From Sulfurimonas sp. (lineage in GTDB: Bacteria > Campylobacterota > Campylobacteria > Campylobacterales > Sulfurimonadaceae), in the NCBI GenBank assembly GCA_027083475.1, contig JALWON010000351.1, positions 1 through 13,244 of the forward strand: a DNA stretch of 13,244 bases, written 5' to 3'. The position numbers and the translations under genes are program-made. The notes under the pieces are model-generated. The model ran no database searches, was not told the DNA's origin, and saw nothing but the letters and a program-made list of their open reading frames with translations. Shown here piece by piece: positions 6,696 to 13,015 of this stretch (its first letter is position 1; each line of letters begins with the position of its first letter).

Positions 6696-7337
6696 ATGAT
6701 TTTTGGCAAGATAGAGTATCTCAATTTATTACCTTTTCATGTATTTATGAAACGTTTTACAAGAAGTTCTCAAGAGCGAATGAGTATGCAGTACTATAAA
6801 AATGTGCCTGCTGTAATTAATACTCGTTTTGTAGCACGAAAAGCAGATGCAGCATTTATATCGAGCATAGCAGCCAAGAAGTATGCACATGTAGGTTTAG
6901 GGATTATTGCCAAAAAAGAGGTTTTAAGTGTTCTTTTAGTGCCACATGAAGGGCATGAAAAAGATAGTGCTTCTGCCTCTTCCAATGCCTTAGCAAAGGT
7001 TTTAGGTTTAGAGGGAAAAGTAATGATAGGGGATAGGGCATTGTCATACTTTTTTGAAGGACACGAGCATACTGATTTGGCAAAAGAGTGGAGGAGTCGC
7101 TATGGAGTCCCTTTTGTTTTTGCTCTTTTGTGTTTTCATAAAGAAAAAGAGTTGTATAGAAAGATAGAACGAAAATTTCTCAAATCTCCTGTGAAAATTC
7201 CACAATATTTACTGCAAAAAGCTTCTCAAAGAACAGGAGTCAGTCCGAAAAATATTTTATATTATCTCGAGTACATCTCTTACGATTTAGATGCCTCTGC
7301 CAAGAGAGGTTTGAAGCTTTTTTATAGATTGGTCTGA
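6696..7337 (+). CDS. mqnA: Chorismate dehydratase MqnA (futalosine pathway)
   Basis: MqnA dehydrates chorismate to 3-[(1-carboxyvinyl)oxy]benzoate, the first step of the futalosine route to menaquinone, which Campylobacterota use. It has a periplasmic-binding-protein-like fold but no signal peptide. Recognisable segments are the N-terminal FGKIEYLNLLPFHVF, the ADAAFISSIAAKK stretch, GLGIIAKKEVLSVLL, VMIGDRALSYFFEG and the basic, helical C-terminus ending near ISYDLD. Length from ATG 6696 is 213 aa, normal for the short epsilonproteobacterial form. A GTG at 6678 would add six residues, but it would put the -10 box inside the gene and the added residues look random, so the ATG is preferred. The 3' end overlaps the opposing dehydratase gene by 16 bases. 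Confidence 0.88.
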   Translation: MIFGKIEYLNLLPFHVFMKRFTRSSQERMSMQYYKNVPAVINTRFVARKADAAFISSIAAKKYAHVGLGIIAKKEVLSVLLVPHEGHEKDSASASSNALAKVLGLEGKVMIGDRALSYFFEGHEHTDLAKEWRSRYGVPFVFALLCFHKEKELYRKIERKFLKSPVKIPQYLLQKASQRTGVSPKNILYYLEYISYDLDASAKRGLKLFYRLV

Positions 7338-9085
7338 TGGTTAAACTCAGGAACTATCTTTTGCAGTTGTTGGATGCGTTCTTGATTACTTTGACACTGT
7401 AGTAATGTTTCTATATCTTGACGGAGAGTTTGTATGTTATAAACAGTAGGTTTTGCAACGGTGATTGATTCGTATGGTGTTGAAGCATCGCTATCATCTA
7501 TGAGCAACTCTTCATAGAGTTTTTCTCCAGGGCGTAGACCAGAAAACTCTATATTTATATCTTTTCTCCCACTTAAATCAATCATTTTTTGTGCTAAATC
7601 AACGATTTTAATTGGATCGCCCATATCTAAAATAAATATTTCTCCCCCTGTACCTATGGCACCTGCTTGTAATACAAGCTCACAGGCTTCAGGGATGAGC
7701 ATAAAATAGCGTGTAATATCAGGATGGGTGACTGTAATGTTTTGCCCTTTTTCGATTTGTGATTTAAACTTAGGAATGACACTCCCACTACTTCCTAGCA
7801 CATTTCCAAAACGTACGGCAACTATATCGGTTTTTTGTGTATTGGCATTTTGTGCATAGAGTTCACATATGCGTTTGGTGGTACCCATGACATTTGTTGG
7901 TCGGACCGCTTTGTCTGTAGAGATTAAAACAAGTTTGTCAACACCAAATTCTATAGCTGTATCAATAACATTTTGTGTGCCTTGAATATTGTTTACAATG
8001 CCTTCATGCATATTTGCTTCTACAAGTGGTACATGTTTATATGCTGCTGCATGGATGACTACATCTGGTTTGTACTGAGCGAATGTAGATGCTAAATCAG
8101 TTTTATTGACGACACTTTGCATGATAGATACCGTTTTGACTTGCTGTAACTCTTCGGTAATTGCATAGAGATTAAATTCACTGTTATCAAGCAAGAGGAG
8201 CTCTTTGACTCCAAATCTTTCACATTGACGACAAATTTCACTCCCTATACTGCCTCCTGCCCCTGTGACAAGAACAATTTTTCCTTTGAGAAAAGAGTGT
8301 ATGAGCTCTTTATCTAAGTCTTTTGGGTGTCGCGCTAAGAGGTCTTCAACGGAAATATCTGTAATCTGTGCACCATAGTCGCTATAGTCACTTGCAACTT
8401 TCACTTCTTCAATGCCTAATGCTGTGAGTGTGTCGTAGATATTTGGTAATTCTATGGATGTATCCATAATGGCAACTTCACAACTGATACCTAAATTCTG
8501 AAATTTTTCTAAAGAGTATACTTCAACCCCGTTTATTTTGATATTTCTATGCAAATCATTGATAATTGCGATGGGATAGTAGCCACTTCCTTTGACATTG
8601 ATTGTTCGTAAGATTGTATTTGAATTATCTAAAGTCCCTAAAATAACAGTACTTTTCCCTTTTATATTTCTGTGCATGAGTTCAAGATAGACTCGCTTAC
8701 TTATACGTAAAGTCATAAAGAAAAAGAAGGAGAGAAAAAATTCTATGGGAATGATAGAACGAGGAATGACATATTCACTTCCTCGAATGATATAGGAGAA
8801 AAGTATTAATAAGAGTGTAGTTCCAACTGTTAAAAAGGAGAGCCTAAAAGTATCTTTAAATCCAAAATGTCGCCAACTAATGTTATATACTCGAAAATAA
8901 TAAAAGAGAGTAATGCGAATAGTGAGGAGAAATAGTATGGTTGCCAGGATGGAGTTATGATACTGTAGAGGTATGTCAAAATCAAAACGCAGTGCAAAAG
9001 CAAAATAACTTGAGAAAATGATAATGAAAAAATCCATCATCATAAAAAAAAGTTTTCTTCCTAGATTTGAGATTCGTATAATCAC
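7322..9085 (-). CDS. pglF: Membrane UDP-GlcNAc 4,6-dehydratase, WbpM/PglF/CapD type
   Basis: Makes UDP-4-keto-6-deoxy-GlcNAc, a precursor of 6-deoxy amino sugars for surface glycans or protein glycosylation. The 587 aa show about four N-terminal membrane helices (roughly 12-32, 45-66, 83-100, 109-126). A first, degenerate nucleotide-binding domain follows (VILGTLDNSNT, 147-157), then the catalytic SDR domain with VTGAGGSIGSE (273-283), HAAAYKHVPLVE (345-356), STDKAVRPTNVMGTTKR (389-405) and RPGEKLYEELL near the end. Met400 and Lys404 stand in place of the classical Tyr-x3-Lys, as is normal for the large membrane-bound class. The start is GTG at 9085, with AAAGGA just upstream. A D-FucNAc/D-QuiNAc-type reductase to complete the sugar is not in the window. 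PglF versus WbpM cannot be separated by eye; the polysaccharide context favours a WbpM role. Confidence 0.9.
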   Translation of the reverse strand: MIIRISNLGRKLFFMMMDFFIIIFSSYFAFALRFDFDIPLQYHNSILATILFLLTIRITLFYYFRVYNISWRHFGFKDTFRLSFLTVGTTLLLILFSYIIRGSEYVIPRSIIPIEFFLSFFFFMTLRISKRVYLELMHRNIKGKSTVILGTLDNSNTILRTINVKGSGYYPIAIINDLHRNIKINGVEVYSLEKFQNLGISCEVAIMDTSIELPNIYDTLTALGIEEVKVASDYSDYGAQITDISVEDLLARHPKDLDKELIHSFLKGKIVLVTGAGGSIGSEICRQCERFGVKELLLLDNSEFNLYAITEELQQVKTVSIMQSVVNKTDLASTFAQYKPDVVIHAAAYKHVPLVEANMHEGIVNNIQGTQNVIDTAIEFGVDKLVLISTDKAVRPTNVMGTTKRICELYAQNANTQKTDIVAVRFGNVLGSSGSVIPKFKSQIEKGQNITVTHPDITRYFMLIPEACELVLQAGAIGTGGEIFILDMGDPIKIVDLAQKMIDLSGRKDINIEFSGLRPGEKLYEELLIDDSDASTPYESITVAKPTVYNIQTLRQDIETLLQCQSNQERIQQLQKIVPEFNHQTNL

Positions 9086-9111
9086 AGAATTCCTTTGCTT
9101 TGTTTAAGGGT

Positions 9112-9117
9112 ATTATA
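9112..9117 (-). promoter_or_regulatory. Extended -10 promoter for the dehydratase gene
   Basis: The minus strand reads TGCTATAATACC, an extended -10 (TG-n-TATAAT) with the hexamer at 9117-9112. A start near 9105 leaves about 20 nt before the GTG at 9085. This would allow the dehydratase to be expressed apart from the polysaccharide genes upstream. Confidence 0.5.
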
Positions 9118-9140
9118 GCAAAAATTGTTTGAAATAATGA

Positions 9141-10022
9141 TTAATTAATAGTATACAGTAAGCCCAATAAAACAATGTTTATGAACAGTGCAGTCGTTGT
9201 GACTTGACTATGTGACCAACCCTTTTGTGTGAGTTTTTGATAGAAGTGTTTTTTGTGTGCTTGTGAAAGTTTTTCACCATTTCTGTATCTTAAAAAAAGT
9301 GTGAGTGTTGCATCAAACCAAAAAATACTAAAGAGAATTATCCATATCCAAAAGTTACTACTTGCTTGATTGGCATAGTAGAGTGTAAAAATGGCAACAT
9401 TGTATCCAAGAAGTGTACTTCCTACATCTCCCATAAATATCTTAGCCGGATGCCAGTTCCAAAGCAGAAATCCAAGTACTGATGCTGCTAAGACGAGAAA
9501 GACATTGTCGCCAAAGAGTATAAATCCAGCTATGGCTAAAAAGAGAGACTCACTTCCAGCATAGCCATCAATACCATCTAAAAAGTTGTAAAGGTTGATA
9601 AACCAAATAATCATTAAAAAAGCAAATAGATTTGTCAAAAGCTGATTGTCAATCGTAAAAAGGAAAAAGTCTAACTCTTGAAAGCCATCCAAAAAGTAGA
9701 GCCCTCCAAATGCGACAAGGGCTTGTGTTATAAGCCGAACTTTTGGACTTAAATCATATAAATCATCAAAAAAACTTACAACAGAGATGAGAAGACCAAC
9801 CATAAGTGCAAAAAAGAGAGAAGAGTCTATTTCATGAGTAAAGTAGAGATAAAAAAGACCACTAAACCATACAAAAGCGATGGCGATACCCCCTCCATGA
9901 GGAGTAGGAACAGTGTGAGAACTTCGCTCGTTGATCTCTTCAAGGAGTGCATGTTTGATGTAGTAGTTTTTTATGAAGTATGTGAGTATAAAAGAGAGAA
10001 TTAAAAGGAATAGATAAATCAT
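9141..10022 (-). CDS. wbpL: Undecaprenyl-phosphate sugar-1-phosphate transferase, WbpL type
   Basis: Polytopic inner-membrane enzyme of the MraY/WecA family (GT4, polyprenyl-phosphate N-acetylhexosamine-1-phosphate transferase). It starts a lipid-linked glycan by moving a UDP-activated amino-sugar phosphate to undecaprenyl phosphate. Family motifs: NERSSHTVPTPHGGGIA (31-47), FFDDLYDLSPKVRL (84-97) with the metal-binding Asp pair, NLYNFLDGIDGYAG (143-156), KIFMGDVGSTLLGY (194-207) and the late HKKHFYQKL (256-264). About 8-10 membrane helices, 293 aa. It lacks the longer cytosolic loop of MraY and fits WbpL/WbcO-type primers using UDP-FucNAc or UDP-QuiNAc. It is next to the matching dehydratase, the wbpL-wbpM arrangement known from Pseudomonas O-antigen loci. 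SD is AAGAAGGG upstream of ATG 10022. Confidence 0.88.
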   Translation of the reverse strand: MIYLFLLILSFILTYFIKNYYIKHALLEEINERSSHTVPTPHGGGIAIAFVWFSGLFYLYFTHEIDSSLFFALMVGLLISVVSFFDDLYDLSPKVRLITQALVAFGGLYFLDGFQELDFFLFTIDNQLLTNLFAFLMIIWFINLYNFLDGIDGYAGSESLFLAIAGFILFGDNVFLVLAASVLGFLLWNWHPAKIFMGDVGSTLLGYNVAIFTLYYANQASSNFWIWIILFSIFWFDATLTLFLRYRNGEKLSQAHKKHFYQKLTQKGWSHSQVTTTALFINIVLLGLLYTIN

Positions 10023-10036
10023 TTAGAGAACCCTTC

Positions 10037-10065
10037 TTGACATATTATTATTATTATTATATACT
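10037..10065 (+). promoter_or_regulatory. Strong sigma70-like promoter antisense to the toxin gene
   Basis: TTGACA (10037-10042), a 17-base spacer, then TATACT (10060-10065) on the plus strand. Transcription would begin near 10072, exactly at the 3' end of the toxin gene, and run antisense through it. There is no plus-strand protein gene downstream. The spacer is entirely TAT repeats. Confidence 0.45.
10043..10060. repeat. (TAT)6 simple sequence repeat
   Basis: Six perfect tandem copies of TAT fill the space between the -35 and -10 boxes of the plus-strand promoter and lie in the leader region of wbpL on the minus strand. Short tandem repeats in such places can change length by slippage and so alter promoter spacing. 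Confidence 0.85.
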
Positions 10066-10084
10066 CTCATTCTACAAATCGCAA
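10056..10084 (-). promoter_or_regulatory. Probable promoter of wbpL
   Basis: On the minus strand TTGCGA (10084-10079) and TATAAT (10061-10056) are 17 bases apart, with a predicted start near 10049 and a leader of about 27 nt before the wbpL ATG. The -35 lies in the last codons of the toxin gene. The TATAAT is partly formed by the TAT repeat tract, so caution is needed. Confidence 0.4.
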
Positions 10085-10503
10085 TTGCGCGCACCCTTTG
10101 GTTTTTCCAAAGGGGTAACAATTAACTCCAGTAATTTTTCTTGAAGCTTAAAGAAATCATTCTCTTTTATACTCCCATTTTTATACTTAGCTCTTTTTAT
10201 ATCAAATAATTTTAGTTGTGAGAGAATAGCAAAGCTTCTAGTATCATTAGTATAATTAAACTCATAATGAAATTTATCGTCTTTTATTTTGGATGTAAGT
10301 GGAATACCCAAGAACACATGTTTGTTAAACTTCTTATAAACCAATACAGGTCTTAAAAAGTTCTCATCTCCATCCTGCTCAAACCCTATATTTACCCCAA
10401 CATACATAAAAAATATATCTCGTTCTCTAAATCTAAAATTTATTTTTCCATTATGAAGTTCTTCTTTGGTTGTATTCCAATTTTTGAAATCTTTTTCTTT
10501 CAT
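10072..10503 (-). CDS. PemK/MazF-like toxin, apparently without classic antitoxin
   Basis: This 143-aa soluble protein has the barrel pattern of the PemK/MazF endoribonuclease toxins: FRERDIFFMYVGVNIGFEQD (25-44), the strand pair RPVLVYKKF (51-59), FLGIPLTSKIK (64-74, the usual I-P-L-T-S position) and SFAILSQLKLFDIKR (90-104). A helical end and a basic tail ending NCDL follow. MazF-type enzymes cut mRNA at short motifs; whether this one is active cannot be told. No MazE/PemI-like gene precedes it; instead a 45-codon ORF of unknown family lies 34 bases upstream. It has its own SD (AAGGGAG, 6 bases before the ATG). It sits inside a polysaccharide operon between wbuB and wbpL, suggesting a separately acquired cassette. 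A short hairpin (CCCTTTGG/CCAAAGGG, 10094-10114) is embedded in its last codons. Confidence 0.72.
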   Translation of the reverse strand: MKEKDFKNWNTTKEELHNGKINFRFRERDIFFMYVGVNIGFEQDGDENFLRPVLVYKKFNKHVFLGIPLTSKIKDDKFHYEFNYTNDTRSFAILSQLKLFDIKRAKYKNGSIKENDFFKLQEKLLELIVTPLEKPKGARNCDL

Positions 10504-10537
10504 TTATTTCTCCCTTCTGGTTTTAGAATAAACTGTA

Positions 10538-10675
10538 CTATTTTCTTTTTTTTCTCACAGCTACTCCTTTCGGAAACCCAGAAGTGTCGACACTTGGCCA
10601 GTAGATTTCTAAAAAATATTCGTAGTGACATTGTAGCATAGGTGGCCAAGTATTTTTATAATCTCCTCCTTCCAT
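10538..10675 (-). CDS. Small ORF upstream of the toxin, possible antitoxin or frameshifted remnant
   Basis: From ATG 10675 the minus strand encodes 45 residues: it begins MEGGDYKNTWPPMLQ, continues through an aromatic segment with EYFLEIYWPSVD, then TSGFPKG, and ends AVRKKRK before TAG. The composition (several Trp and Tyr, Gly-Pro turns, a basic end) looks like real protein rather than chance, but I know no family for it. The frame is open upstream to 10720, overlapping the end of wbuB, and the ATG has no SD in front; a strong AAGGAGGAG lies just inside the ORF, with no start codon suitably placed after it. An A8 tract near the 3' end could shift ribosomes into the -1 frame, giving a 58-aa product whose TGA overlaps the toxin ATG. 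Its place just before the toxin suggests an antitoxin or leader role; this is inference. Confidence 0.42.
   Translation of the reverse strand: MEGGDYKNTWPPMLQCHYEYFLEIYWPSVDTSGFPKGVAVRKKRK
10545..10570 (-). other. Candidate -1 frameshift site (SD-like plus A8G)
   Basis: On the minus strand AAAGGAG (10570-10564) is followed after 10 bases by AAAAAAAAG (10553-10545), with the zero frame reading AGA AAA AAA AGA. The heptamer A_AAA_AAA permits a -1 slip, and the SD-like element 10 bases upstream resembles the layout of the E. coli dnaX site. The -1 frame stays open to a TGA at 10502-10500 that overlaps the toxin start as ATGA. No strong downstream stem-loop was seen. Decay of an older longer gene, phase variation or a sequence error would look the same. 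Confidence 0.4.
10582..10595. repeat. 14-bp perfect palindrome inside the small ORF
   Basis: AAGTGTCGACACTT is its own reverse complement, centred between 10588 and 10589. Its right edge merges with a second inverted pair: ACTTGGCCA (10592-10600) and TGGCCAAGT (10643-10651). A palindrome of this length just upstream of a toxin gene could be a protein-binding operator, or part of an attachment or recombination site. Confidence 0.6.
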
Positions 10676-10695
10676 ACTGTAAGGATTAAGCAATT

Positions 10696-11901
10696 TTAAC
10701 TTATCGTCAATTTCAATAAATTATCAATTATCTTTTTTTTATTAAAAATTGTATTTGTTAATTTTATACAATTTATTGTAAACTTTTCAATTTGTTTATC
10801 ATCAGTATTTATTGCCTCAATAAATACATTTGTAATTTGCTTTATATCATTTGGAGCGGCTATATATCCTAGATTATTATCATTAATAATATTCGCAGTA
10901 TTTCCATCTATAATCGCTAATATTGGCTTTTTAGCAGCAATATATGTTTGTGTTTTTGCTGGAACAGTTACTGAGAATATTGGTTTATCAATGAGTGAAA
11001 CTATTAAGAAATCACTTGCTTTATAGTACATTGCCATATCATTTCTTGGTTTTCTTCCGTGAAAAACTACATTATCCTTCTTATTTAAACTTTTAAGTTC
11101 TTCAAGTGCTGAACCATCGCCTACTATATTGAGTTGTGCTTTATTAGCATACTTATCTTCTAGTTGATTAAAAGCTATGATAATATTTTCTAAATTTTGC
11201 ACTTTCCCAACATTACCGGCAAAGGTAAAATGTACTTTTTTTTCTGTAGAGAATACAACGGCTTCTAAATTCATATCTAGTTCATCAGCCCAATTAGGAA
11301 GATAATGAAACTGTAACCCTTCTTTTATATATGGCTTTAGCTTCTGTTGAAAACCTTTTCCTGATATGGCAATAGCATCAATATTAGAGTACATAAACTT
11401 TACAAACTTTTCTAAAAAATAGGCAAGAAGTTTCGTTTTCTTAAATCCATAGGCATACACACTCTCAGGCCAGATGTCTTGTGCCCAAAATGTAAGAGGT
11501 TTTTTATAAACTTTTTTTATCACTACTGCTGGTATCATTCCTGTTAAGGCTGCCATATTGAATCCAAAAATATAATCATACTTTTTACCAATTTTCAAGG
11601 CAACAATACTCCCTAAAAACATAAAAACAAAATATTTTAAAAGCTTTTTAAAAAGACTCTCTTTGTAACCTGTAACTGCTTTAAGTCTATAAATAGTAAT
11701 ACCTTTATAATCGTCTTTTCGATACCATCTATTTTCATACCCATCAAATATTTTTCCTGCAGGGTATGTTGGAAAATTTGTAAGCACATCTACCTCGTAG
11801 CCTTTTTTCTGCCACTCAAGTGCGATGTCATTTATCTTAAACTCTTCAGGGTAAAAGTATTCTGTTACTATAAGAATTTTTTTATTCAATATTTTTTCCA
11901 T
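10696..11901 (-). CDS. wbuB: Glycosyltransferase WbuB-like (GT4)
   Basis: GT-B fold glycosyltransferase of 401 aa, cytosolic face, likely transferring an L-FucNAc-type residue onto the lipid-linked sugar. The N-terminal domain starts KKILIVTEYFYPEEFKIND (7-25) and includes VDVLTNFPTYPAGKIFDGY (37-55) and TFWAQDIWPES (137-147). The C-terminal domain has FTFAGNVGKVQNLENI (225-240), NIVGDGSALEEL (258-269), VVFHGRKPRNDM (278-289) and VTVPAKTQTYIAAKKPILAI (311-330), the nucleotide-binding side. The start overlaps the end of the epimerase gene by 16 bases without a good SD, so coupled translation is likely. The gene is visibly more AT-rich and Lys/Ile/Asn-rich than the cofactor genes to the left, as is usual for O-antigen genes. 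The WbuB assignment rests on the motif pattern and the adjacent FnlB and FnlC genes. Confidence 0.86.
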   Translation of the reverse strand: MEKILNKKILIVTEYFYPEEFKINDIALEWQKKGYEVDVLTNFPTYPAGKIFDGYENRWYRKDDYKGITIYRLKAVTGYKESLFKKLLKYFVFMFLGSIVALKIGKKYDYIFGFNMAALTGMIPAVVIKKVYKKPLTFWAQDIWPESVYAYGFKKTKLLAYFLEKFVKFMYSNIDAIAISGKGFQQKLKPYIKEGLQFHYLPNWADELDMNLEAVVFSTEKKVHFTFAGNVGKVQNLENIIIAFNQLEDKYANKAQLNIVGDGSALEELKSLNKKDNVVFHGRKPRNDMAMYYKASDFLIVSLIDKPIFSVTVPAKTQTYIAAKKPILAIIDGNTANIINDNNLGYIAAPNDIKQITNVFIEAINTDDKQIEKFTINCIKLTNTIFNKKKIIDNLLKLTIS

Positions 11902-13013
11902 ACAACTTTGTTAATATAATCAGTATAAGACAATATAATTCTTAAAACTTTATCAGAAACATTTGGCATACTATAATCAGCTACATTTCGTAAAGTATCA
12001 TTTGTTTGAGTATCTAATACTTCTAGTCCTTGAAGTATTCTTGTCTTTTGAAGTCCAACCATCATCACACTTGCTTCTTCCATCGCTTCGGGTCTTTCAT
12101 GTGCTTCTCTTATATTTAATGCACGAAAACCTAAAATAGAAGATTCTTCACTAATGGTTCCACTATCACTCAGAACAGCTTTTGAATCTTTTTGTAATTT
12201 AACATAATCATTAAAACCCATTGGTTTCATTAAAGATACTAAGTCGTTAAACTTAACACCAAGTTCCTCAATTTTATTTCGAGTACGAGGATGAGTAGAT
12301 ATTATGATAGGTAGTTTATAAATTTCTGCGATAGCATTCAGAGTATCAGCTAAATCCAAAAATTTTTTATCTGAACTTATATTCTCTTCTCTATGAGCAG
12401 AAACAACAAAATATTGACCTTTTGTAAGTCCTAAATTATTCACAACAGTAGAAGCTTCAATATCTTTTAATTTATTTGTAATCACTTCAAACATAGGTGA
12501 ACCAGTTTTGATGATTCTATCAGCAGGTAAACCTTCTCTAAGTAGATACTCTCTTGCGATATCACTATAGGTCATATTTATATCAGCTGTATGATCAACG
12601 ATTTTTCTATTTGTCTCTTCAGGTACTCTTTGATCAAAACATCTATTTCCTGCTTCCATATGAAAGATAGGTATATGTCTTTTCTTAGCGGGTATTGCAC
12701 AGAGACAAGAGTTTGTATCGCCTAATATAAGAATAGACTCTGGTTGTTCTTTTTCTAAAATAGGATCAATAGCTATAAGGATTTTTCCTATAGTTTCACT
12801 AGCTCCACCTCCAGCCGCATTTAAAAAATAATCAGGCTTACGAAGATTAAAGTCATTAAAAAAGACTTCATTAAGTTCATAATCATAATTTTGTCCTGTA
12901 TGAACAAGTATATGCTCAACAGCATTTGATTTTTCCAACTTTGCAATTACTGCTGAAAGTCTTATAATTTCTGGTCTTGTCCCTACAACTGTCATTATTT
13001 TTAATTTTACCAT
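11886..13013 (-). CDS. fnlC: UDP-amino-sugar 2-epimerase, FnlC/WbjD/CapG type
   Basis: Non-hydrolysing 2-epimerase of the WecB family (375 aa). In the L-FucNAc pathway it turns UDP-N-acetyl-L-pneumosamine into UDP-N-acetyl-L-fucosamine. Motifs: VVGTRPEIIRLS (9-20), HTGQNYDYELNEVFF (38-52), GDTNS (98-102), HMEAGNRCFDQRVPEETNRK (118-137), SAHREEN (205-211), STHPRTRNKIE (239-249) and LSDSGTISEESS (281-292). The NRCFDQRVPEE form, in place of the LRTxD of true WecB, and the ending SMPNVSDKVLRIILSYTDYI point to the FnlC branch, as does the FnlB-type gene directly upstream. WecB (UDP-ManNAc synthesis) is the alternative. The ATG is 2 bases after the fnlB stop, with GAGG inside the end of fnlB as SD; the gene overlaps wbuB by 16 bases. 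Confidence 0.9.
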   Translation of the reverse strand: MVKLKIMTVVGTRPEIIRLSAVIAKLEKSNAVEHILVHTGQNYDYELNEVFFNDFNLRKPDYFLNAAGGGASETIGKILIAIDPILEKEQPESILILGDTNSCLCAIPAKKRHIPIFHMEAGNRCFDQRVPEETNRKIVDHTADINMTYSDIAREYLLREGLPADRIIKTGSPMFEVITNKLKDIEASTVVNNLGLTKGQYFVVSAHREENISSDKKFLDLADTLNAIAEIYKLPIIISTHPRTRNKIEELGVKFNDLVSLMKPMGFNDYVKLQKDSKAVLSDSGTISEESSILGFRALNIREAHERPEAMEEASVMMVGLQKTRILQGLEVLDTQTNDTLRNVADYSMPNVSDKVLRIILSYTDYINKVVWKKY

Positions 13014-13015
13014 GT

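Noticed and set aside
10093..10116. Stem-loop CCCTTTGG-TTTTT-CCAAAGGG as a terminator of the toxin gene
   Set aside because: It lies inside the coding region and is not followed by a T-run on either strand; kept only as a note in the toxin entry.
10453..10641. Plus-strand 62-codon frame across the toxin start
   Set aside because: Its product is a Phe-rich low-complexity sequence (FFFGCIPIFEIFFFHLF) mirroring the A-rich opposite strand; it has no SD and looks like a shadow of the toxin and small ORF.
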